The notes under the pieces were generated by a model. The model was not told the DNA's origin, searched no databases, and saw only the letters and a program-made list of their open reading frames with translations. A stretch of 64,000 nt of DNA from Sva-07 sp963715285 (lineage in GTDB: Bacteria; Actinomycetota; Acidimicrobiia; Acidimicrobiales; Ilumatobacteraceae), in NCBI GenBank assembly GCA_963715285.1, contig CAVQRU010000010.1:62001-126000 (forward strand). The letters run 5' to 3'. How positions within the stretch are numbered: the first letter of the stretch is position 1; each line of letters begins with the position of its first letter. Both the position numbers and the translations under genes were made by a program. Positions 27,814 to 36,092 of this stretch are shown here, in pieces.

Positions 27814-29046
27814 TCAGTACCCGGTGGCGCAGAACGGTGACGGTCGGACGGCGAACAGGGCGTCGAGGCGATCGAGGAGTTCGTTGCTCGCGCTCACCCC
27901 ACCGATCGCCGCCAGGTCGTTCCACGACACGGCGCCGAGGTAGGCGGCGGACAGCGTCTCGATCCCCACGTCGACGTCGGCCACCGCCTCGGTGCGTGCC
28001 GCGCCGGCTCGTGACAGCGACCAGCTGCCGCAGTTCTCCGTGAACATCGGGTCGTCGACGGCGACGACGACGGTCGAGTCGACGGGGCCGTAGGTGCGCG
28101 CTGAGAGTGCGGCGTGGACGTCGAGGATGCGAACCCACTGGTCGTCGAGACGCTGGCGCGCCTCGTAGGCGCGCGCGTCGTGCATCGCCCTGCGGACCGG
28201 TTCGTCCGTCGGACGGATCCCCGCCTGCCACGAGACGACGAGGTCGATGTCCAGCAAGTACCGCCACAGTTCGAGTTCCACCTCGGGCGACGTGCCCCAC
28301 AGATCGTGCAGCTTGCCGGCGCCGACCGGGTTGGTCGCGAACCCCTCGTCCCAATCGACCTCGTAGTGCACGTAGCCGTCGTCGTGACCATCGGCGCTGG
28401 AGTGGACTGCCACGAACGAGCCCTTGCCGAACAGTGCCTCGACGGGCTTGCTCGCCTCCTTCAACACCCGTTCCCACCACCACGGTGGACGGCTGATCGA
28501 CCCGACCCGCCAGCGAGCCACGCGTTCGTAGAGGTCGGGGACGACGCTCATCACCTCGGTGTAGGGAAGCAGGCGCATCGACCCGGCCATCGGGGCCGTG
28601 CGCCACGGCTTCGCTGACCGTGTGGTGATCTGGGCGCCGATCGAGTCGGTGGCGAGACCGAAGCCGAATCGTCGATAGATCGAGGTCTCGCTGGCGTGCA
28701 GCGTGGCGAGGACGTTGCCGCGCTCGCGCGATTCGACGAGGAGCCGATGCAGCAGGCGGGTGAGGACGCCCTGGCGGGTATGGGTCGGGAGCACCCCCAC
28801 GCGGGTCACCCCGGCGGTCGCCACCTTGGCGCCACCTGGCACGGTCGAGTCGAATCGAAACGTCGTGACGTTGCCGACGCACACGTCGCCGTCCCATGCC
28901 GCCAATGCATCGCTGTCATCCCACGATGTCTGGCTCTCGGCGAAGCGCTCGTCGTCGATCGGCCCGCTGAGCAGCGCAGCTCGCAGCGTGTCCGTTGCCG
29001 CTCGGCGTTCGTGCACTGCGACCGGCCGGATGTCGAAGTCGGGCAT
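27814..29046 (-). CDS. Eis-like GNAT N-acetyltransferase with SCP2-type C-terminal domain
   Basis: 410 residues with the three-part layout of Eis: an N-terminal GNAT domain containing the acetyl-CoA loop VGVLPTHTRQGVLTRLL near 82-98, a second GNAT-like domain containing IYRRFGFGLAT, and a C-terminal sterol-carrier-like domain ending at a free carboxyl terminus (FCATGY), which in Eis enzymes takes part in catalysis. Family members acetylate amines such as aminoglycosides or peptides. Start ATG 29046. Confidence 0.87.
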   Translation of the reverse strand: MPDFDIRPVAVHERRAATDTLRAALLSGPIDDERFAESQTSWDDSDALAAWDGDVCVGNVTTFRFDSTVPGGAKVATAGVTRVGVLPTHTRQGVLTRLLHRLLVESRERGNVLATLHASETSIYRRFGFGLATDSIGAQITTRSAKPWRTAPMAGSMRLLPYTEVMSVVPDLYERVARWRVGSISRPPWWWERVLKEASKPVEALFGKGSFVAVHSSADGHDDGYVHYEVDWDEGFATNPVGAGKLHDLWGTSPEVELELWRYLLDIDLVVSWQAGIRPTDEPVRRAMHDARAYEARQRLDDQWVRILDVHAALSARTYGPVDSTVVVAVDDPMFTENCGSWSLSRAGAARTEAVADVDVGIETLSAAYLGAVSWNDLAAIGGVSASNELLDRLDALFAVRPSPFCATGY

Positions 29047-29097
29047 CCGCCCACGATGTCACAGCCTCGCTCACTGATGGCACCCGGTTTCCCGCCG

Positions 29098-29139
29098 GCG
29101 ATGAGCGAATTCCCCGAATGACGGGGTGTCGCTCATCGC
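29098..29139. repeat. 42-nt palindromic element, copy 4
   Basis: GCGATGAGCGA...TCGCTCATCGC with inner CCCC/GGGG. Lies upstream of the Eis-like gene and downstream (in its direction) of the sigma gene. Confidence 0.85.
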
Positions 29140-29168
29140 TCCGGTGACCAGGGCCAGACTCGACCAGG

Positions 29169-29210
29169 GCGATGAGCCGCGTCCCCGAATACGGGGGTGT
29201 CGCTCATCGC
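29169..29210. repeat. 42-nt palindromic element, copy 5
   Basis: Variant left arm GCGATGAGCCGC; right arm TCGCTCATCGC intact. 16 nt from the stop of the sigma factor gene. Confidence 0.8.
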
Positions 29211-29226
29211 TGAGGGGGTGCGTCGG

Positions 29227-30162
29227 TCAGACGGCGAGGAGGTCGCGGGCGCCGGTGTCACTCGACGGGTGACGCAGCTTGCTCATCGCACGCGCCTCGA
29301 TCTGGCGGATGCGCTCACGGGTGAGGTTGAAGTGCTCTCCGACCTCTTCGAGCGTGCGCGGTTCGCCGCGGTCGAGACCGAAGCGGAGCTTGAGGATCTC
29401 GCGTTCGCGCTCGTCGAGCGGAGCGAGCAGCCGCGAGATCTCCTCGGGCAGCAGCGCGGTGGCGGCGACCTCGAACGGCGATTCGGCCGAGCGATCCTCG
29501 ACGACATCGCCGAGTTCGGCGTCGCCGTCCTCGCGCAGCGGCTCCGAGAGCGAGAGCGGCTCGGCGGCGAAGCGCAGCGCTTCGGTCACCTTGTCCTCGG
29601 GCATCTCGACTTCCTTGGCCAGCTCGGAGAGCGTCGCCGGACGGCCGTGCTTGAGTTCGAGGCGAGAGCGGGCCTTCTGCAGTCGCGCCAGTGTGTCGCC
29701 GGCGTGGACCGGCAGGCGGATGGTGCGGCCGGTGTTGGCGATACCGCGAGTGATCGCCTGGCGGATCCACCACGTGGCATAGGTGGAGAACTTGAAGCCC
29801 TTGCGCCAGTCGAACTTCTCGACGGCATGCATCAGACCGAGGTTGCCCTCCTGGATGAGGTCGAGCAGTGGCAGGCCGGATGCCTGGTACTTCTTGGCGA
29901 TCGACACCACCAGCCGGAGGTTCGACTGGACGAACTGGCGCTCTGCCTCTTCACCCTGGCGGGCGGTGCGGCGCAGCTCGCGCTTCTTGGCTGCGGTGAG
30001 TTCTTCGCCGGCATCGAGTTGCGCGATCGCCTCGTTGCCGGCTTCGATGGCTTTCGCGAGTCGAACCTCGTCGTCTTTCGTCAGCAGCGTGTACTGCCCG
30101 ATATCGGTGAGGTAGAGACGGACGAGGTCTTCGTCGTCTCGGTCGACGCGGTCTTTGGCCAC
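29227..30162 (-). CDS. RNA polymerase sigma-70 factor, principal type (group 1/2)
   Basis: 311 residues. Region 1.2 (DLVRLYLTDIGQYTLLT), region 2 (FVQSNLRLVVSIAKKYQASG, GLMHAVEKFDWRKGFKFSTYATWWIRQAI), region 3, and region 4 HTH (EEVGEHFNLTRERIRQIEARAMSKLRHP) are all complete. The long acidic N-terminus of housekeeping RpoD is missing, as in short actinobacterial primary-like sigma factors, so it may be a second primary-type factor. A TTGACG-N16-TATCGT promoter lies ~136 bp upstream. Confidence 0.9.
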   Translation of the reverse strand: MAKDRVDRDDEDLVRLYLTDIGQYTLLTKDDEVRLAKAIEAGNEAIAQLDAGEELTAAKKRELRRTARQGEEAERQFVQSNLRLVVSIAKKYQASGLPLLDLIQEGNLGLMHAVEKFDWRKGFKFSTYATWWIRQAITRGIANTGRTIRLPVHAGDTLARLQKARSRLELKHGRPATLSELAKEVEMPEDKVTEALRFAAEPLSLSEPLREDGDAELGDVVEDRSAESPFEVAATALLPEEISRLLAPLDEREREILKLRFGLDRGEPRTLEEVGEHFNLTRERIRQIEARAMSKLRHPSSDTGARDLLAV

Positions 30163-30297
30163 CTGGTGCTCCTACTGTGTTGATTCAACGGAGGCGTCGA
30201 CCGTGGTCGGTGCCCCCGTGGAGGATTCGGCGTGCGAGGGTGTCGGATGACGGTGTCTGCGGAAGAAGTGCACGACAGCTGACATGAGACGCAGGTC

Positions 30298-30325
30298 ACG
30301 ATACCGACGTCCTCCGATCCGTCAA
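30298..30325 (-). promoter_or_regulatory. Sigma-70-type promoter of the sigma factor gene
   Basis: Reading the minus strand, TTGACG (30325-30320) and TATCGT (30303-30298) are 16 nt apart, leaving a leader of about 130 nt before the ATG at 30162. Confidence 0.45.
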
Positions 30326-30387
30326 CCACTTGAACACAACCGCAATGAGATATCGCAGCGGGAGATGAAGGGACACGATGAATCGTC

Positions 30388-30726
30388 ATGAGTGATGCGA
30401 CAGCCAGCGGGGAGTCGGACGAGGTCGACCTCACGATCGTGACGTTGCGGTTCGACGCCTCCGACGATGCAGCGCTGCTCGGCGTACTGTCGAAGTACGT
30501 CGTGCTCACCCGGATGCAGGACGGGTGCCGCAACGTCGACCTCTGTTCCAGCGTGACGGTGCCGGGCCGCCATCTGCTGGTGCAGAAGTGGGAGACGCCG
30601 GCCCACCAGCGTCGACATTTCGACTCCGACGTCATGGTCGACATGGCCAGGTCGTGCGACGGCCTCCTCGCTTCGGCGCCCGAGATCGACCTGTGGGAGG
30701 CCACGAGCGCCCACGACCTTCGGTAA
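30388..30726 (+). CDS. Antibiotic biosynthesis monooxygenase (ABM) fold protein
   Basis: 112 residues with the dimeric ferredoxin-like ABM pattern: an IVTLRFDA strand, a helix, CRNVDLCSSV, then HLLVQKWETPAHQRRHFDSD and a helix. Members are cofactor-free monooxygenases or haem-degrading relatives; catalysis is not assured from this alone. Divergent from the sigma factor gene. Confidence 0.72.
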   Translation: MSDATASGESDEVDLTIVTLRFDASDDAALLGVLSKYVVLTRMQDGCRNVDLCSSVTVPGRHLLVQKWETPAHQRRHFDSDVMVDMARSCDGLLASAPEIDLWEATSAHDLR

Positions 30727-30778
30727 GAACTCCGTGAAGGCGCTGCCGCATCGAGGGCGCCTGGATGCCGCTCGAAGG

Positions 30779-30784
30779 TACAAT
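30779..30784 (+). promoter_or_regulatory. -10 element for Bax inhibitor-1 gene (near-leaderless)
   Basis: TACAAT ends 9 nt before the ATG at 30794; no ribosome-binding site fits between them. Confidence 0.45.
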
Positions 30785-30793
30785 CGCTGGACC

Positions 30794-31627
30794 ATGCCGA
30801 ATCCAGTGTTCAAAGAAGAAGCCTTCGACAAGGCCTCACAAGATTTCCGGGCGAGTCAGCCCGGATGGGCGGCCCCCGAGGCCGGTACCCACACCCAGAC
30901 CAAGCCGATCACCGACGGTCCGGTCAGCACGTGGCAGAAGGCGATGACGCTCAACGGCGTCATCACGGCTTCGGCCGCGTTGCTGATCATGCTGCTGGTC
31001 GCCGGAGCGTTCGGTTGGAACGCAGCGAGCGGGCCGACCCTCGAGAACGGCGTCGAGACCTACTCCTTCCCGCCGATCGCGATGGTGGGCATCATCGTCG
31101 GGTTCATCGCCGTGCTCGTCGCCATGCGCAAGCCGAACCTGGCGAAGATTCTCGGGCCGGTCTACGCGATCGGATACGGCTTCGCCGTCGGCGCGATCTC
31201 CAAGGGCTACGAGACGTTCTACGACGGCATCGTCGTGCAGGCGGTGCTGGCCACGGCGTCGGTGTTCACGGTCATGCTCGTGCTCTATCGCACCCGCATC
31301 ATCAAGGTGACCGACAAGTTCCGCCGCACCGTCATCATCGCCACGCTCGGGGTGATGGTGCTCTACCTCTTCTCGTTCGTGATCAGCCTGTTCGGAACCA
31401 CGCTGCCGTTCCTCGACGGCAGCAACATGGCGCTGAGCATCGTCTTCTCGCTGTTCGTGTGCGGCCTCGCCGCTGCCAACCTTGCCCTCGACTTCGACTT
31501 CATCGAACGGGGCATCAAGGCCGGGCTGCCGCAGAACTACGAGTGGGTGGCGGGGCTCGGGCTCGTGGTCACGCTCGTGTGGCTGTACCTCGAGATCCTG
31601 CGTCTGCTCTCGTACCTGCGCAACTGA
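30794..31627 (+). CDS. Bax inhibitor-1 / YccA family membrane protein
   Basis: 277 residues. A ~55-residue cytoplasmic N-terminus precedes seven hydrophobic segments. The family signature stretch GYGFAVGAISKGYETFYDGIV and a late LALDFDFIERGIKAGLPQNYEW (with the paired acidic residues tied to pH-dependent calcium leak in BsYetJ) are present. It probably conducts calcium or modulates membrane proteostasis. The longer frame upstream is rejected because the -10 element lies inside it. Confidence 0.88.
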   Translation: MPNPVFKEEAFDKASQDFRASQPGWAAPEAGTHTQTKPITDGPVSTWQKAMTLNGVITASAALLIMLLVAGAFGWNAASGPTLENGVETYSFPPIAMVGIIVGFIAVLVAMRKPNLAKILGPVYAIGYGFAVGAISKGYETFYDGIVVQAVLATASVFTVMLVLYRTRIIKVTDKFRRTVIIATLGVMVLYLFSFVISLFGTTLPFLDGSNMALSIVFSLFVCGLAAANLALDFDFIERGIKAGLPQNYEWVAGLGLVVTLVWLYLEILRLLSYLRN

Positions 31628-31665
31628 TGGCGTCGTCACGCTGATCTCGTGGTCGGCGTGCTGAC

Positions 31666-32376
31666 ATGAATCGAACCGAACGAGCCGACGGCGGCAGTCT
31701 CATCGAGGCTGCCGCCGTCGGCGTTGCGGGCGGCGCGCTCGGTGCGGTGGTCGGCGTACCGCTCGGCATCGCGGTACCACTCGGAGCAGTCGGTGCCGTC
31801 AACGGAGTGATCTGCGGCTGGCGTCGGGTGTACGACTGGGGGTGCTCGGCCGGCCCGATCGGGTTCGTGCTCGATTCGACGTGGGCGCTGCCGATGACGG
31901 CCGCCGGGTTGGCCTCGCAGGTGCTCGGCGTGCTTCGCGGCGCGCCGGGGTACGACGCCTCGCTGAGCCGGCGGGCCAACCGCATGGTGTTCCGCCGGGG
32001 GTTCGTGCCGCGGTCAGGGTTCGCGATCACGATCGGCAACGTCGTCAGTGGCGCCGGCGACACGTCGTCGCCCCGCCGTCGCAGGCTCGTCACCGACCAC
32101 GAGGACGTGCACGTGTGGCAGGCTCGCTGGTTCGGTCCGTTGTACCCGCTGCTGTACGGAGGGTGGATGTTCGCCGGCGGCGCCGTGGGGATGTTGGTCT
32201 GGGCGGTCAAGCGGCGGTCCGAGCCGTTCGCCAAGGTGGTCGAGTCGTGTGCGTACTACCTCAACCCGTTCGAGTGGTGGGCCTACAGCCGCGACGACCA
32301 CTGGCCGCCGTCGGGCAAGGTGCGCGGTCTCGGCTGGCGCACGCCGATCGTGCGCCCCCTTCGCCGCCCCGCCTGA
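31666..32376 (+). CDS. Membrane protein with HExxH motif, putative metallopeptidase-like
   Basis: 236 residues. Two Gly/Ala-rich hydrophobic helices at ~15-50 and further hydrophobic stretches at ~60-85 and ~160-180. H145-E146-D147-V148-H149 followed by W-Q matches HExxHxxQ seen in putative peptidases such as DUF4157-type proteins; a downstream NPFEWWAY could supply a third ligand. Whether it cleaves peptides is unknown. I do not know a named family for it. Confidence 0.65.
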   Translation: MNRTERADGGSLIEAAAVGVAGGALGAVVGVPLGIAVPLGAVGAVNGVICGWRRVYDWGCSAGPIGFVLDSTWALPMTAAGLASQVLGVLRGAPGYDASLSRRANRMVFRRGFVPRSGFAITIGNVVSGAGDTSSPRRRRLVTDHEDVHVWQARWFGPLYPLLYGGWMFAGGAVGMLVWAVKRRSEPFAKVVESCAYYLNPFEWWAYSRDDHWPPSGKVRGLGWRTPIVRPLRRPA

Positions 32377-32403
32377 TCCCCAGCCGCCCCCGTTCCGTTT
32401 CGT

Positions 32404-32521
32404 TTGCGTCGAGGTTCGGGTGGCCCGCCCCACCGAAAACTGAGCGCACACGTGGGGTGGCGGGCTTCATCCCGTTCGTGTCGGAGTCCTGGTGGCTCGT
32501 CCCACCCGAACCTCGACGCAA
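32404..32521. repeat. 118-bp inverted-repeat element between convergent genes
   Basis: Perfect 20-bp terminal arms at 32404-32423 and 32502-32521 (left arm starts TTGCGTCGAGG), with weaker inner arms (GCCCGCCCCACC against GGGGTGGCGGGC). It fills most of the space between two convergent genes. It could be a bidirectional terminator or a small non-autonomous mobile element; no target duplication is obvious. Confidence 0.7.
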
Positions 32522-32529
32522 CCGTGGGG

Positions 32530-33498
32530 TCAGGTGACGCGGGCGAGGAGCTCGAGGAGCGCGACGTTGAACTCGGCGGGGCGCTCCTGCTGGGTCCAGT
32601 GGCCGGCGCCGTCGATCATGATCGTCCCGCGGTGGTCGGGGAGGGTCGTCGCCATCGCCTCGACGACCTCGGGTCGGCTCGCGATCACTCCGTCCCTGGT
32701 GCCGCCGATGAATGCCGTTGGCATGGCGGGGGGCGGGAGGTCCTTCGTGATCTCGTGGTCGGCGTCGAGGTTGCGGTACCAGCTGAGCGGACCGAAGAAC
32801 CCACTGGTGGTGAACTGCTCGACGTAGACCGCGAAGTCGGCGGCGGTGATCCACGGCGGCAGACCCTCCGGCACGGGTCGGCCGCGGGTGATCGAGTCGA
32901 GGAACCCCGTCCCCTCCATCGGTGGCAACGGGTCGGGCGGCGGTCCGAACATCTCGCCGGAGCCGCCCCACAGGGTGAGCCGCATCGTCTCGGCGATGTC
33001 GGCTTCGAGTTCGGCCTCGGCCGGGCCGACCTCCTGGAAGTACAGGATGTAGAAGAACCGATCGCCCGAGACGGCTCGGAACAGATCGGTCGGCGGAGCC
33101 GGCCACGCCGTGAACGGCACGCTCGCGTTGACGACACCGCCTACACGATCGGGGTGCAGCCTGGCGAGATCCCAGACCACCAACGAGCCCCAGTCGTGTC
33201 CGACGAACAGCGCGTCATCGGCGCCGATCTCGTCGAGGAGGCCCACCAGGTCCGCACACAGGTGGTCGGATCGGTAGGCATCGACCTCGCGTGGCGCACT
33301 CGAGGATCCGTAGCCGCGCTGATCGGGGACCAGCACTCGGTATCCCGCTGACACCAGCGGTTCGACCTGGTGCCGCCAGGAGTATGAACTCTCGGGGAAG
33401 CCGTGCACGAGCACGACGACCGGATCGCCGGGAGTGCCGGCGTCGGTGATCTCCAGCTCGATGCCATTCGTTGCGACGTGCCGTCGTGACGGGCTCAT
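32530..33498 (-). CDS. Alpha/beta hydrolase, soluble epoxide hydrolase-like
   Basis: 322 residues. Oxyanion motif HGFPESSYSWRHQ near 36, RGYGSS, nucleophile Asp in VGHDWGSLV near 105, and catalytic His in GAGHWTQQERP near 295. These motifs are characteristic of soluble epoxide hydrolases or fluoroacetate dehalogenases (Asp nucleophile, HGxP). ATG 33498 is preferred over GTG 33510 because a TAGTGT -10 overlaps the GTG and ends 8 nt before the ATG. Confidence 0.87.
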   Translation of the reverse strand: MSPSRRHVATNGIELEITDAGTPGDPVVVLVHGFPESSYSWRHQVEPLVSAGYRVLVPDQRGYGSSSAPREVDAYRSDHLCADLVGLLDEIGADDALFVGHDWGSLVVWDLARLHPDRVGGVVNASVPFTAWPAPPTDLFRAVSGDRFFYILYFQEVGPAEAELEADIAETMRLTLWGGSGEMFGPPPDPLPPMEGTGFLDSITRGRPVPEGLPPWITAADFAVYVEQFTTSGFFGPLSWYRNLDADHEITKDLPPPAMPTAFIGGTRDGVIASRPEVVEAMATTLPDHRGTIMIDGAGHWTQQERPAEFNVALLELLARVT

Positions 33499-33506
33499 GG
33501 GCGTCG

Positions 33507-33512
33507 ACACTA
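33507..33512 (-). promoter_or_regulatory. -10 element for hydrolase (leaderless)
   Basis: TAGTGT 8 nt before ATG 33498. Confidence 0.4.
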
Positions 33513-33553
33513 GGGATTGGCACCAGCGCGGGTGCAGGTGGATCGCGTCGCGG

Positions 33554-34606
33554 TCAGATGTTGGCCGCGGAGCGCAGGCTCGGTGCGTCGGGCAACTGGC
33601 CCTGATCGAGCACCGGCAACCCGAGCGCGAGTTCCACCGTCTTCAGCAGACTCGCGTGCGAGCCGACGAGTTGGTCGATCGGGCCCTGATGTGCCGTCGG
33701 TGCGACGAGCAGATTCGGCACCGGTTGGTCCTCGTCGTAGATCACGACGACGAGGGTCTCGCCACGCCGGTACGACGCGCTGTCGAGCACGGGCTGGAGC
33801 GTCGAACGGGCCCACTCGTCGACCACGTCGTCGCCGCAGTCGTGTCCGTCGTGACACAGGTCGGGCACGACGAACGCGAACGTGGGCAGTGCGTTCGGAT
33901 CGAACTCCGACATCGGACGGACCTCGTCGGCGCAGTGGCTCGGATCGTCGCCACCCTGGTAGTAGAGGGCGGGGACGTGCTTGGCGCGGTTGTCGCCGGC
34001 CGAACACGGCTCGGTCGTTCCGTCGACATATGTCCGGGCGGTCCCGCCCGACTCCCTCACCTGGCGGAAGATGTTGTCGTCGGTCGACCTGCACGCGTCG
34101 GACGGCGGGCAGTCGTCGGAAATGGTCTGGCTCTTCACCCCCGATGTCAGGCCGATGTACTGGTTCAGGCTGTTCTCCTCGGCGTCCATCTCCGTCCAAT
34201 CGACGAAGTAGCTGCACTCGGCGGCCAGGCCTTCGAGGAACGGCATGTCACCGCCGGAGAAGCCCATGCCGACCGCGTTGCTGCGGCCGCCGGTCCAGGT
34301 CCGGTTCTCCTCGACCAGCATCACGACGTGCTCGTAGGTGGCCGGTGGCGCCGCCGCGGCCCCGCAGGTGGCCGACAGCGTCGGTGCATCGGTGGTCGCG
34401 GTCGTCGACGTCTCGCCGGCTGTCGACGTCGAGGTCGCTGCGACCGTCGTTGTCGGCGTCTCGATCGTCGTCGGCTCGGGACGAACGGCGGCGTTCTCGT
34501 CGCTCTGGCAGCCGGCGAAGACAGAAGCACCGACAGCCACGACCCCGATGGTCGCGGCGGTCAGCCGGCGACGCCGACGTGCGCTCGATGACCTGTTGTC
34601 GTCCAT
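33554..34606 (-). CDS. Phosphoesterase-family lipoprotein (phospholipase C / acid phosphatase type)
   Basis: 350 residues. Arginine-rich n-region, hydrophobic core, lipobox FAGC with C33, then a Thr/Ser-rich linker to ~85. The catalytic domain opens with YEHVVMLVEENRTW, the metal-binding N-terminal motif of the PF04185 phosphoesterase family, and continues with NQYIGLTSG, VPDLCHDGHDC and VVIYDEDQ. It is anchored outside the membrane and probably removes phosphate from phospholipids or other esters. Several Cys pairs suggest disulfides. Confidence 0.82.
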   Translation of the reverse strand: MDDNRSSSARRRRRLTAATIGVVAVGASVFAGCQSDENAAVRPEPTTIETPTTTVAATSTSTAGETSTTATTDAPTLSATCGAAAAPPATYEHVVMLVEENRTWTGGRSNAVGMGFSGGDMPFLEGLAAECSYFVDWTEMDAEENSLNQYIGLTSGVKSQTISDDCPPSDACRSTDDNIFRQVRESGGTARTYVDGTTEPCSAGDNRAKHVPALYYQGGDDPSHCADEVRPMSEFDPNALPTFAFVVPDLCHDGHDCGDDVVDEWARSTLQPVLDSASYRRGETLVVVIYDEDQPVPNLLVAPTAHQGPIDQLVGSHASLLKTVELALGLPVLDQGQLPDAPSLRSAANI

Positions 34607-34644
34607 CCCCGCGCATCCTCGCGCGCTCGTGGTGCCGGTGGGCG

Positions 34645-35217
34645 TCAGCCGCGTGCGGTGGCGAGGACGTCGGACCAGCCGAGATCGTCGGCCGCCCAGA
34701 GCGCATCGAACGCAGCGTCGACGCCGTCGGCGAAGCCGAACCGGTTGCGGTGGTTGTAGCGCCAGCGCTGCTGGTTGGTCCGGATGCCGAGGCGGGCGAG
34801 TCGTCCGACGCAGTAGGTGTCCCAGGCGGCGTTCTCCTCGAGCGTGAGGTCGAGGTCGGCGGGCACGTCGGCGAAGTCGGGCCGGAGCCGGTCGTGGGCC
34901 CGCAACAGGATGCGGCCGAACGACTCGCGGGCGTTGTCGGTGCTGAAGGACATCGGGTGCTGGCGGTCTTCGAGCGCTCCGCTCTCGGCGTGGAGGGTGA
35001 TCGTGGCGTCCGGTCCCGTGCCGTCGAGTTCCTCCGACAGCTTCGCCAAGGGCGTGGTCTCGTCGATGATGACGTGAATCGGGTTGGGGATGTCGAACAT
35101 CGCCGCCAGTTCGGCGACGATCTCGGCGATCTCGCCCGCGTCGTACTTGACGAAGACGAACTCGGTGGGCGAGACCGTCACCCGTCCGGTGGACGGTGCG
35201 GTCGAAACGTCGCTCAT
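34645..35217 (-). CDS. Conserved hypothetical protein of the ferritin-like operon
   Basis: 190 residues, no membrane segment. The first half looks like a small alpha/beta domain (FVFVKYDAGEIAEIVAELAA, IHVIIDETTPL, ATITLHAESGALE). The second half is helical, with RQHPMSFS, WDTYCVGRLARLG and RWRYNHRNRFGFADG. I do not recognise it. It starts 8 nt after the ferritin-like gene, so it belongs to that operon and may serve or regulate the diiron proteins. Confidence 0.72.
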   Translation of the reverse strand: MSDVSTAPSTGRVTVSPTEFVFVKYDAGEIAEIVAELAAMFDIPNPIHVIIDETTPLAKLSEELDGTGPDATITLHAESGALEDRQHPMSFSTDNARESFGRILLRAHDRLRPDFADVPADLDLTLEENAAWDTYCVGRLARLGIRTNQQRWRYNHRNRFGFADGVDAAFDALWAADDLGWSDVLATARG

Positions 35218-35225
35218 CGGTGCCG

Positions 35226-36092
35226 TCAGGCCGGCGCGTCGGCGCCGACCTTCTCGCGGTAGGCGAGCACGGCAGCGCGCCGTTCGGCGAGCGCTTCGGC
35301 GTCCATCTCCGAGATCGTCTGGACCTCGTCGTCGGTGAAGCCGGCGAGCTCGCGGAACCGCTTGGCGAGGCTGAACGAACTCTCGGGGCTCTCACCTCGG
35401 GCGCCGCCGAAGCTGAACAGCTTGTCGACGACCTGCTGGAACTCGAGCGCCTTGGTGCGACGGTCGGGGTCGTTGGCGGTGACCTTGCGGAGCCAGTCGG
35501 AACCCATCTTCACGTGGGTCACCTCGTCGGCGAGCATCCAGTCCTCGCAGAACTCGAGGTAGGGGTCGCCGGCGACGTCGCCGAACTCCTTCATCTGGGT
35601 GAACACGTCGATCGCCAGGCCTTCGAGGGCACGGTTGACGCCGGCGAGGCGCAGAATCGGGTCGTTCGAGCAGGCTGCCTCGAACAGCACCGTGTTCTCG
35701 GCGAACTCGCCGAGCTCGGTGCCCATCCAGTCGGAGAGCTTGGCGCTGATCTCGACGTGGCGGGCTTCGTCCCATGCCTGGCGGGCCATGTCGAGTTTCA
35801 ACTCGAACGGGATCGTGTCGTTGGTGCCGTCGCCGGCGGCGAAGTCGTGCGCAGTACGTCCGGCGCCTTCGAGGGCCTGGATCTCGCCGACCATGATCCC
35901 GTGCATCAGACCGCGGGCCGCGTCGGATGCGTCGTGGCGCTCCGGGGTGAGGCGCTTGGTGGCGCCGCGGCTCTTGGCCGACGACTCCTTGAGCTCGATC
36001 GCGGTGCGACCGTCCTTCATGCGTTCGGCCATGTTGGTCTGGACGAACCGCTCGTCGCGAGCCAGATCCTCTACCGGAAAGAACTGACGCAT
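35226..36092 (-). CDS. Ferritin-like diiron protein (DUF455-type)
   Basis: 288 residues, mostly helical. It contains two complete half-sites of a ferritin-like diiron centre: Glu in GEIQALEGAGR with DEARHVE, and Glu in NRALEGLAIDVF with DEVTHVK, i.e. E plus ExxH twice. This suggests an oxygen-activating or iron-handling enzyme. Its ATG overlaps the previous stop (TGATG), so it is co-translated with a second ferritin-like protein, and followed closely by an unknown protein. Biochemical role not known. Confidence 0.78.
   Translation of the reverse strand: MRQFFPVEDLARDERFVQTNMAERMKDGRTAIELKESSAKSRGATKRLTPERHDASDAARGLMHGIMVGEIQALEGAGRTAHDFAAGDGTNDTIPFELKLDMARQAWDEARHVEISAKLSDWMGTELGEFAENTVLFEAACSNDPILRLAGVNRALEGLAIDVFTQMKEFGDVAGDPYLEFCEDWMLADEVTHVKMGSDWLRKVTANDPDRRTKALEFQQVVDKLFSFGGARGESPESSFSLAKRFRELAGFTDDEVQTISEMDAEALAERRAAVLAYREKVGADAPA

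Noticed and set aside
35226..36092. Identification as a phenylacetate or benzoyl-CoA oxygenase subunit
   Set aside because: The diiron motifs fit the fold, but no partner genes (reductase, CoA ligase) are nearby and the lengths differ.
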